A program made the position numbers and the translations under genes. A model generated the notes under the pieces. It was not told the origin of the DNA. It did no database searches and saw nothing but the letters and a program-made list of their open reading frames with translations. Below are positions 34,151 to 44,190 of a stretch of 64,000 nt of DNA, piece after piece. Source of the DNA: Cytophaga aurantiaca DSM 3654 (GTDB lineage Bacteria; Bacteroidota; Bacteroidia; Cytophagales; Cytophagaceae); NCBI RefSeq assembly GCF_000379725.1, contig NZ_KB903654.1, forward strand, positions 62,001 through 126,000. The letters run 5' to 3'. Position 1 is the first letter of the stretch, and every line of letters begins with the position of its first letter.

Positions 34151-34513
34151 ATGAAACTTATAAAATTAATATCCGCAATTATATTCATGTTCTTTACAAT
34201 CCATCTTCAGGCTCAGGTAAGTGGCAATTATAAGAACCAATTTGAGGCATCTTCTAAAAAGAATCAATCGTTTGTTCAAACAAATAATGTTGATGTAAAA
34301 GCAATCGCTCAGATAAGTTATAAAAATCAAAGTCATACGATTAAACACTTAGCTCAAATAAGCTCGTCAGAAGTATGCTCTATTTATAATGAAAAATGTG
34401 CCGCAATATCTCATATCGGAGATTATAAACATCCAAACTCCAACATCGTAAGCCAACATTGCACATTAGAGTACTGTGCACATGAAATACCACTTAAATG
34501 CTGTAAAATATAA
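34151..34513 (+). CDS. Small secreted Cys-rich protein, distant paralogue of 8888-9325
   Basis: 120 residues from ATG 34151, chosen because it starts the signal peptide (LIKLISAIIFMFFTIHLQAQ); the frame is open to 34097. The mature protein begins GNYKNQFEAS, comparable to QNYKSQFPVK at 8888-9325, and the C-terminal third holds Cys in CSIYNEKC and CTLEYCAH ... CC. Function unknown. Confidence 0.6.
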   Translation: MKLIKLISAIIFMFFTIHLQAQVSGNYKNQFEASSKKNQSFVQTNNVDVKAIAQISYKNQSHTIKHLAQISSSEVCSIYNEKCAAISHIGDYKHPNSNIVSQHCTLEYCAHEIPLKCCKI

Positions 34514-34530
34514 TTCTTGCTAATTGAATA

Positions 34531-34650
34531 AGCTGCGAAAATGGAAGCAATGCGCCTAATAAAGATAAAAGGGTTGTCAATATAAATATGAGGTAATTTG
34601 TACTCATTGGGAGTATCTTCCTTTCGTAGCTTATTTAAACTATTCACCAC
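34531..34650 (+). pseudogene. Decayed copy of the 45-residue Cys-pair membrane protein
   Basis: It aligns with 11335-11460: GCTGCGAAAATGGAAG and TAGCTTATTTA blocks are shared. The copy has lost its ATG, has a TAA in frame after NINMR, and lacks one T in the segment encoding FLFVAY, which shifts the frame. So the duplicate is dead although its neighbours on both sides are open. Confidence 0.75.
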
Positions 34651-34665
34651 TAACTAATAAACAAC

Positions 34666-35019
34666 ATGAAAACTAAAAAAGGAATTCTATCAATTGTCTT
34701 TGCCTTGGTTGTATCACTATTTGCATTGCAGGTATCCGCAGCGATACAAGATGAAACATCTACGTTTAAAGTATATGGAAACTGCGATATGTGTAAGAAA
34801 CGGATTGAAACAGCACTATTAAAAAATCCGAATGTTAAAAAAGCAACATGGGATACAAAAAGCAAAATGCTTACAGTAGTCTATGATCCTAAAATGATAA
34901 GTCTTGATGCTATTCATAAAATCGTAGCTGATGCAGGACATGACACCGATAAAGTAAAGGCTACCGATGCTTCGTATAAAAGTCTTATGGGCTGTTGCCA
35001 ATACCAACGAAAAAGTTAA
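34666..35019 (+). CDS. Secreted HMA-domain protein (second copy)
   Basis: 117 residues, paralogue of 11474-11830: same signal peptide start MKTKKGILSIVFAL, same metal site GNCDMCKKRIE, same SLDAIHKIVADAGHDTDKV, and CC near the end (MGCCQYQRKS). Exported. Both copies are open and similarly well kept, so both may be in use, perhaps with different expression. Confidence 0.87.
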   Translation: MKTKKGILSIVFALVVSLFALQVSAAIQDETSTFKVYGNCDMCKKRIETALLKNPNVKKATWDTKSKMLTVVYDPKMISLDAIHKIVADAGHDTDKVKATDASYKSLMGCCQYQRKS

Positions 35020-35049
35020 TCCTTAACTATGAAAACTATATAATATACT

Positions 35050-35298
35050 ATGAAAAAGATTTATCTGCCAATAATTACGATTTTCATGTTATCATTCGTA
35101 ATTACATCTTGTCAAAGTAACGACACAAAAGTAAAATCGCCTGAAAACATGGATATGAACACAGAATCATCTGTGCAGTATACTTGCCCAATGCATCCCG
35201 AAGTTCTATCAGATAAGCCTGGCACTTGTCCTAAATGCGGCATGGATCTGGTAAAAAAGGAAGCTGCTATTAAAGCCGACAGTTCAATGAAAATGTAA
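35050..35298 (+). CDS. HMBD lipoprotein
   Basis: 82 residues. Lipobox SFVITSC at about 15-21, then an HMBD with QYTCPMHPEV ... GTCPKCGMDLV at about 44-70, ending DSSMKM. It is a free-standing version of the N-terminal domain of the CusB-like adaptors, anchored to the outer or inner membrane. It may deliver or buffer Cu or Ag in the periplasm. Followed by a good terminator. Confidence 0.82.
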   Translation: MKKIYLPIITIFMLSFVITSCQSNDTKVKSPENMDMNTESSVQYTCPMHPEVLSDKPGTCPKCGMDLVKKEAAIKADSSMKM

Positions 35299-35311
35299 AT
35301 CAACAACTAAT

Positions 35312-35353
35312 AAAGCTGTATATACTTGTTTAATGATAAGTGTATACAGCTTT
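35312..35353 (+). terminator. Hairpin terminator after the second copper block
   Basis: AAAGCTGTATATACTT pairs with AAGTGTATACAGCTTT (one G-T pair) around a 10-base loop, directly after the HMBD lipoprotein gene. Confidence 0.65.
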
Positions 35354-35450
35354 ATCCTTATAATAATCATAAAGACTATAGACTCCAAGGGCTGTAAAAG
35401 CCTTATATATTTTTATTTTAAACAAGTTAGTTAATCAAATTTGCCTCCGA

Positions 35451-35795
35451 TTGATAAAATACTATATTTGTACAGTGAGATTCTGGATATCTATATTTAG
35501 CGTTTATATAATGATATTGGCTATGATGCCATGCTCAGATGCTATAACATGCAAAGAAGAAATATCCAATACTCAAAATAACGTTGAAAAACACGATCAC
35601 AGCGAAGATGAAAGTGATTTATGTTCTCCCTTTTGTGTTTGTTCCTGCTGTGGCAACTATGTTTTTATGTTTATATCTAAAACAGTAAACATTGAAAAAA
35701 TTGAAAAGGTAAACACGCCTATTTTTGTTTCTTTTTACCATATAGATTTCATTTCCTCTTATTACTATTCTTTCTGGCAACCGCCTAAAATTTAA
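35451..35795 (+). CDS. DUF6660-like secreted protein
   Basis: 114 residues. Hydrophobic leader (about 12-28) ending MMPCSDAITC, a His/Asp/Glu-rich stretch (KHDHSEDESD), then LCSPFCVCSCCGN and the C-terminal FWQPPKI. Cys cluster plus W-Q-P-P ending is the DUF6660 layout, a family regularly encoded just upstream of CzcA-TolC fusions in Bacteroidota. The exact function is unknown; metal binding is likely from the Cys and His content. Confidence 0.78.
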   Translation: MIKYYICTVRFWISIFSVYIMILAMMPCSDAITCKEEISNTQNNVEKHDHSEDESDLCSPFCVCSCCGNYVFMFISKTVNIEKIEKVNTPIFVSFYHIDFISSYYYSFWQPPKI

Positions 35796-35882
35796 GTATC
35801 TCCCCTATTTAACATTTCAAATTCATCAAATCATTTGTATTAAAACACAGATGCGTTTGTAACTATTCGTGTAATAATTTCT

Positions 35883-36023
35883 ATGACTAAGAAAAAGTCT
35901 AAGAATAAACCTATAACTTTTTTTAGGGTAATTAAAGTTATAACTATTGTATTACTATGCTCAATTCTATTATTGGCAATAGTTCTACATACTTGTGTTT
36001 TCTTCCATATACATTTTAAATAA
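35883..36023 (+). CDS. Small basic single-pass membrane protein
   Basis: 46 codons, ATG 35883 to TAA 36023. The N-terminus is basic (MTKKKSKNKPITFFRVIKV), followed by one membrane helix (ITIVLLCSILLLAIVLHTC) and a short FFHIHFK tail. It ends 7 bp before the RND gene start, so it may be the first gene translated in that operon. No family recognised; support is position plus plausible composition only. Confidence 0.4.
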   Translation: MTKKKSKNKPITFFRVIKVITIVLLCSILLLAIVLHTCVFFHIHFK

Positions 36024-36029
36024 AATCTC

Positions 36030-39000
36030 ATGTTGGATAAAATCATTCATTTCTCAATAAAAAATAAACTTATAATCGGTGTGTTTACAATCGCACTGAT
36101 TATATGGGGATGCTGGTCAGCAACCAAACTCCCTATAGATGCCGTACCAGATATTACAAACAATCAGGTAATGGTTATTACCACAAGTCCCTCACTTGCT
36201 GCCCAAGAGGTTGAACGACTTATTACATTTCCTGTAGAAGTCAATATGGCCAACATTCCTGGCTTAATAGAGGTACGTTCTATATCCCGTTTTGGACTGT
36301 CAGTTGTTACCATCGTGTTTAACGATGAAACAGATATTTACTGGGCAAGGCAGCAAGTATCCGAAAGGCTTAAATCTGCTACTGATCAAATCCCAAAAGG
36401 TCTCGGTGTTCCATCCATGGGGCCTGTAAGCTCGGGCTTAGGTGAAATATATCAATATGTCATCCACCCTAAAAAAGGATATGAAAACAAATACACACCA
36501 ATGGAGCTACGCACCATTCAAGACTGGATTGTACGCAGACAATTATTAGGCACTAAGGGTGTAGCAGATGTAAGCAGCTTGGGCGGATATGTTAAACAAT
36601 ACGAAATAGGTATTGATCCAGACAAATTGCGAAGCATGAACATCACTATGGGTGAAGTTTTTTCAGCATTGGAAACAAACAATCAAAATGCAGGAGGTGC
36701 TTACATTGATAAACGACCGAATGCTTACTTTATCCGAACAGAAGGATTGGCAACAAATATTGAGGATATAAAAAAGATTGTTGTTAAAAACACGAGTAAT
36801 GGAACACCTATTCTTATAAGAGATGTAGCCACAGTAGATTATGGACATGCTGTACGCTATGGTGCTATGACACGGAATGACAACGGCGAAGTAGTTGGCG
36901 GTATTGTAATGATGCTTAAAGGAGAGAACTCAAATGAGGTAATAAAAAATGTAAAGGATCGTATAGAGCAAATACGAAAAACATTACCTGAAGGTCTCGA
37001 ACTTGAAGCATTTCTTGACCGAACAAATCTTGTTAACAGAGCCATTCACACGGTATCTAAAAATCTTATTGAAGGAGCTCTTATTGTCATTTTCGTGCTT
37101 GTATTGTTCCTTGGAAATTTCCGTGCAGGATTAGTTGTAGCATCGGTAATACCCTTAGCCATGTTGTTTGCATTGTCTATGATGAACCTTTTCGGAGTGT
37201 CAGGCAATCTTATGTCACTTGGAGCAATAGATTTCGGATTAATTGTTGATGGGGCAGTAATTATTGTGGAGGCAACCTTACATCATATTGCAGGAAAAGG
37301 ATACACACACAAGCTATCGCAAAATGAGTTAGATGAAGAAGTATTTGAATCCGCTTCTAAAATCAGAAACTCTGCGGCGTTCGGAGAAATCATTATTCTC
37401 ATTGTATACCTTCCAATTCTTGCACTTGTTGGTATTGAAGGTAAAATGTTCAAACCAATGGCACAAACAGTTGCATTTGCAATATTAGGAGCGTTCATAT
37501 TATCACTTACATATGTACCCATGGTTTCTGCATTATTTTTAAGTAAAAAACCTATGCATAAAAGAAATATCTCAGACAAGATTATGGATTTCTTTTACAG
37601 GATTTATTCTCCTGCTATTCATTTTGCGCTTAGAAGAAAATTCGTTGTACTCGTAACGTCGATCGCATTTTTCTGTGTCAGCATTTTCATATTCATAAAT
37701 ATGGGCGGTGAATTTATTCCAACATTGGATGAAGGAGATTTCGCCGTTGAAACACGTGTTCTTACAGGTAGTTCACTGATGGAGACTGTTGATGCTTCTT
37801 TTAAAGCAGGTGAAATATTAACAAAGAAATTCCCGAATGAAGTAAAAGAAGTTGTAGGTAAAATCGGCTCAGGTGAAATCCCCACAGATCCTATGCCGAT
37901 AGAAGCATGCGATTTGATGGTTATTTTAAAAGATAAAAGTGAATGGACTGCTGCATCTGATAGAGAAGAATTAGCAAACAAAATGCAGGAAGCATTAGAA
38001 GAAATTGCAGGTGTGAATTTTGGTTTTCAGCAACCCATACAAATGCGCTTCAATGAACTTATGACAGGTGCAAAACAAGATGTAGCTATTAAAATTTATG
38101 GCGAAGACTTGGATATACTCACGGATCAGGCAAATAAACTTGGTAAGCTTATTCAGCCGATTCAAGGAGCAAAAGATTTGTATATCGAAGAAGTAACGGG
38201 TTTACCACAAATCGTTGTAAAGTTCGACAGAGATAAAGTAGCACAGTTTGGATTAAATATTCAAGAAATGAATCGAGTTGTAAGTGCAGCTTTTGCAGGT
38301 GAAACAGCAGGACTTATCTACGAAGGTGAAAAAAGATTTGATTTAGTAATACGGATGAACAAGGAAAATCGTCAAAGTTTAGAAGATGTACAAAATTTAT
38401 TTGTAACAACAGCGAGCGGTCAACAGATCCCATTGAGTCAGGTTGCCGAAATTGATTTCAAAATCGGGCCAAATCAGATTCAAAGAGACGATACCAAGCG
38501 CAGGATTACCGTTGCATTTAATGTGCGGGGACGTGATGTAGAAAGCATCGTTAAAGAAATTCAGGATAAAGTGCAAGGAGAGTTAAAACTTGCACCAGGT
38601 TATTATCTTACTTACGGAGGACAGTTTAAAAACTTAGTGGAAGCAAAAACACGTTTATCAGTAGCCGTACCAATTGCAATGGCACTCATATTTATATTGC
38701 TTTACTTCACCTTTAATTCCTTCAAGCAAAGCGTATTAATTTTTACTGCTATTCCCCTTTCTGCAATAGGTGGTGTCTTTGCATTATGGCTGCGGGATAT
38801 GCCTTTCAGTATTTCAGCAGGTGTTGGATTTATTGCCTTGTTTGGAGTTGCAGTGTTAAACGGTATTGTTTTGATAGGCGAATTTAACACACTTAAAAAG
38901 AGTGGGCTTACAGATCTAAAAGATATCATCCTTAAAGGAACACAGACAAGACTTCGCCCTGTACTTATGACAGCAACTGTAGCATCATTAGGATTTCTCC

Positions 39001-40397
39001 CTATGGCACTCTCTCATGGTTCGGGGGCTGAAGTACAGAAGCCTTTAGCAACAGTAGTAATCGGGGGGTTGTTATCTGCTACCCTACTTACACTATTAGT
39101 ATTGCCAATATTATACATTCTTTCTGAAAATGGTTTCAAATTAAAAATGCCGAAAGAAGCATTGATTGTAATTACATTGTTAGTGCTCATTTGTCCTGCT
39201 ATTTCTTCTAAAGCACAAGCCCCTCAAATGATAACATTAGAACAAGCAATGAATACAGCGGTACAAAACAGTTATGGTATGAAGGCTGCTCAATATGGCA
39301 TTGATTACAATAAGGCATTAAAAGGTACTGCAACGGATATAGGAAAAACAAGTGCGACACTCATGTATGGGCAATACAACAGTTATTATAACGATAATAA
39401 CTTTATGATTTCGCAAACCATACCATTTCCTACTACCATGCAGAGGCAGGCACAGTATTATAATGCCACAACCAAAAGTGCTGAATACAATCAACAGGTA
39501 ACTCAAAATCAGCTATTGTTAAATGTTAAAACGGCTTACTATTCACTTCAATATGCAAAAGCAAAACAGGCATTTTTACAAAGACAAGACAGCATATTCG
39601 TTCTCTTCCTTAAATCTGCCGATCTGCGTTTGAAAACAGGTGAAAGCAATATATTGGAAAAAGCAACAGCGGAAAGTCAACTTTTTGAAGTAAGAACGCT
39701 TATTGCTCAGAACAATGCAGACATTCTTATTTATCAAAATCAACTACAAACATTGTTAAACAGCAACGATGTAGTTACATCGACTGGAAATATACTCGAG
39801 AAAAGAGTACTAACGATTTCCGCAGATTCGAATTCAATAACGGACAATCCTGCTTTACGTTATTTCTACCAACAGATAAGGGTTGCAGAAGCTGGCAAAA
39901 ACGTTGAAAAGTCAAAATTGATGCCTGATCTAACAATCGGATATTTTAATCAATCCCTTTATGGAACTGTCAATTATCAGGATCTCAGAGAAATCTCCAA
40001 TAGCTCTACCCGTTTTCAGGGAATAACTGTAGGCGTATCTTTTCCACTATGGGCAAAACCTCAGTTGGCACGAATAAAAGCTACTGAAACATTCAAGAGT
40101 GTAGCACAAGCTAATTTTGATCTGTATCAAAAAAATCTGCAAGGACAATATGCGCAAGCATTTCAAGAGTATCAGAAATTCGCTACCAGTTTAGAATATT
40201 ATGAACAGAATGCTTTGCCAACCGCTCAGATTATCTCTCAAAATGCGTTACGAAATTATCAAAGCGGCAATATCGGCTACATAGAATTTTCTCAAGGCTT
40301 AAGTAGAGTGTTAAGTATTCAAACCAATTACTTAGCAATTCTGAATCAATACAATCAATCTATCATCAACATTGAATTTCTTATTGGAAATAAATAA
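36030..40397 (+). CDS. czcA: CzcA-type heavy-metal RND permease fused to a TolC-like outer-membrane protein
   Basis: 1455 residues. Residues about 1-1040 are a full HME-RND permease: start MLDKIIHFSIKNK, TM4 motif DFGLIVDGAVIIVEA at about 400-414 (the D-F-G-x-x-V-D-G-A-V form typical of divalent-cation CzcA/CnrA pumps), GGEFIPTLDEGDFAVETRV, and LRPVLMTATVASLGFLPMA near the end. After a short hydrophobic stretch (VITLLVLICPAISSKAQA) residues about 1065-1455 form a TolC/CzcC-like channel domain. The two parts belong on opposite membranes, so the hydrophobic stretch may act as an internal signal. The fusion is known in Bacteroidota. Zn, Co or Cd is the likely substrate. Confidence 0.92.
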   Translation: MLDKIIHFSIKNKLIIGVFTIALIIWGCWSATKLPIDAVPDITNNQVMVITTSPSLAAQEVERLITFPVEVNMANIPGLIEVRSISRFGLSVVTIVFNDETDIYWARQQVSERLKSATDQIPKGLGVPSMGPVSSGLGEIYQYVIHPKKGYENKYTPMELRTIQDWIVRRQLLGTKGVADVSSLGGYVKQYEIGIDPDKLRSMNITMGEVFSALETNNQNAGGAYIDKRPNAYFIRTEGLATNIEDIKKIVVKNTSNGTPILIRDVATVDYGHAVRYGAMTRNDNGEVVGGIVMMLKGENSNEVIKNVKDRIEQIRKTLPEGLELEAFLDRTNLVNRAIHTVSKNLIEGALIVIFVLVLFLGNFRAGLVVASVIPLAMLFALSMMNLFGVSGNLMSLGAIDFGLIVDGAVIIVEATLHHIAGKGYTHKLSQNELDEEVFESASKIRNSAAFGEIIILIVYLPILALVGIEGKMFKPMAQTVAFAILGAFILSLTYVPMVSALFLSKKPMHKRNISDKIMDFFYRIYSPAIHFALRRKFVVLVTSIAFFCVSIFIFINMGGEFIPTLDEGDFAVETRVLTGSSLMETVDASFKAGEILTKKFPNEVKEVVGKIGSGEIPTDPMPIEACDLMVILKDKSEWTAASDREELANKMQEALEEIAGVNFGFQQPIQMRFNELMTGAKQDVAIKIYGEDLDILTDQANKLGKLIQPIQGAKDLYIEEVTGLPQIVVKFDRDKVAQFGLNIQEMNRVVSAAFAGETAGLIYEGEKRFDLVIRMNKENRQSLEDVQNLFVTTASGQQIPLSQVAEIDFKIGPNQIQRDDTKRRITVAFNVRGRDVESIVKEIQDKVQGELKLAPGYYLTYGGQFKNLVEAKTRLSVAVPIAMALIFILLYFTFNSFKQSVLIFTAIPLSAIGGVFALWLRDMPFSISAGVGFIALFGVAVLNGIVLIGEFNTLKKSGLTDLKDIILKGTQTRLRPVLMTATVASLGFLPMALSHGSGAEVQKPLATVVIGGLLSATLLTLLVLPILYILSENGFKLKMPKEALIVITLLVLICPAISSKAQAPQMITLEQAMNTAVQNSYGMKAAQYGIDYNKALKGTATDIGKTSATLMYGQYNSYYNDNNFMISQTIPFPTTMQRQAQYYNATTKSAEYNQQVTQNQLLLNVKTAYYSLQYAKAKQAFLQRQDSIFVLFLKSADLRLKTGESNILEKATAESQLFEVRTLIAQNNADILIYQNQLQTLLNSNDVVTSTGNILEKRVLTISADSNSITDNPALRYFYQQIRVAEAGKNVEKSKLMPDLTIGYFNQSLYGTVNYQDLREISNSSTRFQGITVGVSFPLWAKPQLARIKATETFKSVAQANFDLYQKNLQGQYAQAFQEYQKFATSLEYYEQNALPTAQIISQNALRNYQSGNIGYIEFSQGLSRVLSIQTNYLAILNQYNQSIINIEFLIGNK

Positions 40398-40405
40398 TTA
40401 AAGAC

Positions 40406-41632
40406 ATGAAAGCAATCATTTTAAAAACAATACTATTTATTACAGCATGCTGCATGCTTATTGCCTGCGGTACGAAGGAAAACGAAGCTACTGCACATGA
40501 AGAACATCACGATGAAGAAGGCAGTGTTGAATTGTCTCAAGTACAATTTACACGGGCGGGTATTGAATTAGGCAAAATAGAAATGAAAAATCTTAGTTCT
40601 ACCATTTCTGTAAATGGTGTACTTGATGCGCCTCCACAAAACATGGTTTCCGTTTCTGCACTCATGGGAGGTTTTATAAAATCTACCGATTTGTTGCAAG
40701 GTATGAGGGTTAAGAAAGGACAAGTTATTGCCACGCTTCAGAATACGGATTTCATTGAAATTCAAACACAGTATTTGGAAAGCATTCAAAAATTGAAATT
40801 TCTGGAATTGGAATACAAAAGGCAGGAAGAACTTTCCAAAGAAAATGTGGCTTCTGCTAAAACATTTCAACAGGTAAGTTCAGACTATAATAGTTTACAA
40901 GCTACTATTGGCGGACTAGAAGAGAAATTGAAAGTTTTAAATATTGACCCTTCAACTTTAACTAAATCTACTATTCGAAGTATTGTAAATATTTATTCGC
41001 CTATAAACGGATATGTAACAACTGTGAATGTAAACATTGGAAGATTCGTAAATCCACAGGATGTAATCTGTGAAATTGTTGATACAGAACATTTACATGC
41101 AGAACTAACCGTGTTTGAAAAAGATATTTCAAAATTAAAGATTGGACAAAAACTTAGATTCGTTCTTGTTAATGAAAGTGGCAAAGAACGCACTGCATCC
41201 ATTTATTTAATTAATCATCAGATCTCACCTGAAAGAACCATACGTGTGCATGCACATATAGACAAGGAAGACCCAAATCTAATGCCCAACATGTATCTGA
41301 AAGCACTTATTGAAGTTGGCGAAAACAATAAAACAACTGCCCTACCTGAGCAAGCTATTGTAAACGCTGGCGGAAAAAGCTACATCTTTATTAAAGACGA
41401 TGGACATGGCCATGAACACACGGAAGAAAAACATGCTGAAGGAGAAGCTCCACATGCAGAGGGCTTTGCTTTCAGAGCTATTGAAGTTACAAAGGGTATA
41501 ACAGAAAATGGATTTACGGAAGTGTTATTACCTGAAGGTTTTGAAATAGATCATGCTGAAGTTGTAATCAAGGGGGCGTACGACTTGCTTGCAAAAATGA
41601 ATAATTCCGAAGAAGAAGGTCACTCTCATTAA
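40406..41632 (+). CDS. czcB: CzcB-type RND periplasmic adaptor
   Basis: 408 residues. Lipoprotein signal (CMLIACG), His-rich start of the mature protein (AHEEHHDEEG), then lipoyl, alpha-hairpin and beta-barrel domains. A His/Glu-rich insert (HGHEHTEEKHAEGEAPHAEG at about 332-351) and a His tail (EEGHSH) fit zinc or cobalt rather than copper. No HMBD, unlike the Cus-type adaptors at 17601 and 18912. It starts 8 bp after the CzcA-TolC fusion gene and works with it. Confidence 0.9.
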   Translation: MKAIILKTILFITACCMLIACGTKENEATAHEEHHDEEGSVELSQVQFTRAGIELGKIEMKNLSSTISVNGVLDAPPQNMVSVSALMGGFIKSTDLLQGMRVKKGQVIATLQNTDFIEIQTQYLESIQKLKFLELEYKRQEELSKENVASAKTFQQVSSDYNSLQATIGGLEEKLKVLNIDPSTLTKSTIRSIVNIYSPINGYVTTVNVNIGRFVNPQDVICEIVDTEHLHAELTVFEKDISKLKIGQKLRFVLVNESGKERTASIYLINHQISPERTIRVHAHIDKEDPNLMPNMYLKALIEVGENNKTTALPEQAIVNAGGKSYIFIKDDGHGHEHTEEKHAEGEAPHAEGFAFRAIEVTKGITENGFTEVLLPEGFEIDHAEVVIKGAYDLLAKMNNSEEEGHSH

Positions 41633-41662
41633 TTAAAATCATTTACATTAAATTCTACTACA

Positions 41663-43663
41663 ATGAATAAAGATAATTGCAAGAATTGTGATGATGAATC
41701 TGACAACAAAAAAGAAGTCGAGCAAGCTACCGATAAACACGATCACGAAGAAGGTGATGGACACGACCATGATGCCATGGACTCAGAAGAAGAACCTCAA
41801 AGCTGGAAGAATTATCTTCCAGCTATAATTTCTTTTCTATTACTAATAGGAGGAATCATTGTCGATCATCAAGTAACTAAATTTCACAGATTGGATTTCT
41901 TTCAGGGCTATGTCCGATTAGCATATTATCTTATCCCCTATCTGCTCATTGGTTGGCCTGTGCTAAAAAAAGCATACCGCTCTATTCTGCGTCGAGACTT
42001 CTTCAATGAGTTCATGCTGATGAGTATTGCGACACTTGGTGCATTCTACATAAAGGAATATCCTGAAGGTGTTGCGGTGATGCTATTTTATCAGATAGGC
42101 GAACTATTTCAGGATAGTGCGGTGGAAAAAGCAAAACGATCCATCAAAGCATTGTTAGACATACGTCCCGATGAAGTAAATGTGCTTCGTAATGGGAAAG
42201 CAGAAAAAGTAAATCCTTCTGAAGTGGCTATTGGTGAAACCATTCAAATTAAGTCAGGAGAAAAAATAGCATTAGATGGAGAACTGCTTTCTGAAAAAGC
42301 ATCCTTCAATACCGCTGCACTTACAGGAGAAAGCAAGCCTGACAATAAGTATAAGGGGGAACCTGTATTAGCAGGAATGATAAACCTAGACACAGTATCT
42401 GAGGTAAAAGTTACTGCCCTTTTCAAAGACAGCAAATTATCCAAGATATTGGAGCTTGTACAGGATGCAACAGCAAAAAAAGCAAAGACTCAATTATTTA
42501 TTTCCAAGTTTGCACGAAGGTATACGCCCGTAATGGTATTCCTTGCTATTGCGATTACTGTTGTACCATCTTTCTTTGTAGATAATTATGTTTTTAATGA
42601 CTGGCTGTATAGAGCGTTGGTATTTCTTGTCATTTCCTGCCCTTGTGCGCTGGTTGTATCCATCCCATTGGGCTACTTTGGTGGCATTGGATTAGCTTCC
42701 CGAAATGGTATCTTATTTAAAGGTTCTAATTATTTAGATGTCATGACTGAAATTGACACGGTTGTGATGGACAAAACAGGAACGCTGACAAAGGGTGTTT
42801 TCAAGGTACAGCAAGTAGAACCTACAGGCATAGATAAAGACAGTCTTTTAAAATTTACCGCTGCATTAGAAACACATTCAACCCATCCGATTGCAAAAGC
42901 AGTAGTTGCTTATGCTGCTATTAAGGAATTACCTGATGCTGAAAACGTAGAGGAAATTGCAGGTCATGGATTGAAAGGAACAATTGAAGGCAAACAAGTA
43001 TTAGTAGGCAATCTTAAATTATTAAGTAAGTTCAACATTTCCTTTGACGAACAGATTAAGAACATCACTGACACTATTGTTGTAACGGCCATAGACGGCA
43101 AATATGCAGGCTACCTTACTATTGCCGATGAAATTAAAGAAGATGCCTTAGAAGCGATTAAAGCATTGCATGGACTAGGAATTAAGACTATTATGCTTTC
43201 AGGCGATAAGCAGGCTGTAGTGGATGCTGTAGCAAAGACTTTAGGTATTGATGCTGCTTACGGAGATTTGCTTCCTGAAGGTAAAGTAGAAAAAGTACAG
43301 GCTCTTAAAAACGAAGGTAAGAAAATAGCATTTGTTGGTGATGGTGTAAACGATGCTCCTGTCGTAGCCCTAGCAGATGCAGGTATTGCAATGGGTGGAT
43401 TAGGCTCGGATGCAACAATTGAAACTGCAGATATCGTTATTCAAAATGATCAGCCTTATAAAATTTTCTCTGCCATCAAAATCGGGAAGCTTACCAAACG
43501 CATTGTTTGGCAGAATATATCGCTGGCATTTGCTGTAAAAGCTATTGTTTTAATTTTAGGCGCAGGAGGTTTAGCAACCTTATGGGAGGCTGTATTTGCA
43601 GATGTTGGCGTGGCACTACTCGCAATTTTAAATGCGGTACGGATTCAAAAAATTAAGTTATAA
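41663..43663 (+). CDS. Zn/Cd/Pb/Co-exporting P1B-type ATPase (ZntA/CadA class)
   Basis: 666 residues. Cytosolic N-terminus is a His/Asp/Glu tail (KHDHEEGDGHDHDAMD) instead of an HMA domain. Landmarks: TGES about 221, SCPCALVVSIPLG with CPC about 328, DKTGTLT about 370, HP about 409, GDGVNDAP about 560, and a final DVGVALLAILNAVR with the Asp of TM8 that ligates divalent metals in ZntA-type pumps. It follows the Czc genes by 30 bp and completes export from cytosol to periplasm for the RND pump. Confidence 0.92.
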   Translation: MNKDNCKNCDDESDNKKEVEQATDKHDHEEGDGHDHDAMDSEEEPQSWKNYLPAIISFLLLIGGIIVDHQVTKFHRLDFFQGYVRLAYYLIPYLLIGWPVLKKAYRSILRRDFFNEFMLMSIATLGAFYIKEYPEGVAVMLFYQIGELFQDSAVEKAKRSIKALLDIRPDEVNVLRNGKAEKVNPSEVAIGETIQIKSGEKIALDGELLSEKASFNTAALTGESKPDNKYKGEPVLAGMINLDTVSEVKVTALFKDSKLSKILELVQDATAKKAKTQLFISKFARRYTPVMVFLAIAITVVPSFFVDNYVFNDWLYRALVFLVISCPCALVVSIPLGYFGGIGLASRNGILFKGSNYLDVMTEIDTVVMDKTGTLTKGVFKVQQVEPTGIDKDSLLKFTAALETHSTHPIAKAVVAYAAIKELPDAENVEEIAGHGLKGTIEGKQVLVGNLKLLSKFNISFDEQIKNITDTIVVTAIDGKYAGYLTIADEIKEDALEAIKALHGLGIKTIMLSGDKQAVVDAVAKTLGIDAAYGDLLPEGKVEKVQALKNEGKKIAFVGDGVNDAPVVALADAGIAMGGLGSDATIETADIVIQNDQPYKIFSAIKIGKLTKRIVWQNISLAFAVKAIVLILGAGGLATLWEAVFADVGVALLAILNAVRIQKIKL

Positions 43664-44190
43664 TAGAGATCTAAATAAAAAAGCTTTTGTATATCGTAAG
43701 TTTTTTTATAAAATTATCAAGAATTATTTTTTATACATTTTCAAAATGTCTTAACTGTGAAATGGTAATTTTAAAAAAAATGTAAAATCAAATATATTGA
43801 CGATAAAAAAAACACACTCTAATGTAGATTGCGATGATAATGCTGCCCCCCTTGAAGGATTAATATAAATAAGAGCCATTTACCTCAATAAAATAACGAA
43901 ACGAATCCTTGAAGGGTTTGTTTCGTTATTTTATTGAAAATCGCCATAATTTAAATTAGGCAAAAACTTTAATACCTATTGCTACACATGATGTAACGGC
44001 TTGTAAGACTTTTAGTAGAATCACTTGAGGAGGTAAAGATGTTCGGTTTTGACAATATCTGATACATATAAACTTTTCGTTTAAATTATCAGGAATCATC
44101 AGAACCGATTTATAAAAAAACCGGAGCGGTTCGAGGTGGAAACACATCACCTTAAACTGAAATCTAATCAATACGATTTAAGAGGTATGA
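43664..44190. other. 527-bp non-coding stretch with a terminator
   Basis: Apart from the strong hairpin at 43886-43936 I see no gene. A 71-codon minus-strand frame (43956-44171) has Arg/Phe-rich, non-family-like sequence and is not called. Confidence 0.45.
43886..43936. terminator. Perfect 17-bp hairpin terminator between convergent operons
   Basis: CAATAAAATAACGAAAC pairs exactly with GTTTCGTTATTTTATTG across a 17-base loop. It lies between the plus-strand Czc/ATPase operon and the minus-strand EamA operon and can end transcription from both. Confidence 0.8.

Noticed and set aside
43956-44171. 71-codon minus-strand open frame upstream of nothing obvious
   Set aside because: No domain, no signal peptide, no partner; lies after the terminator of the convergent operons.
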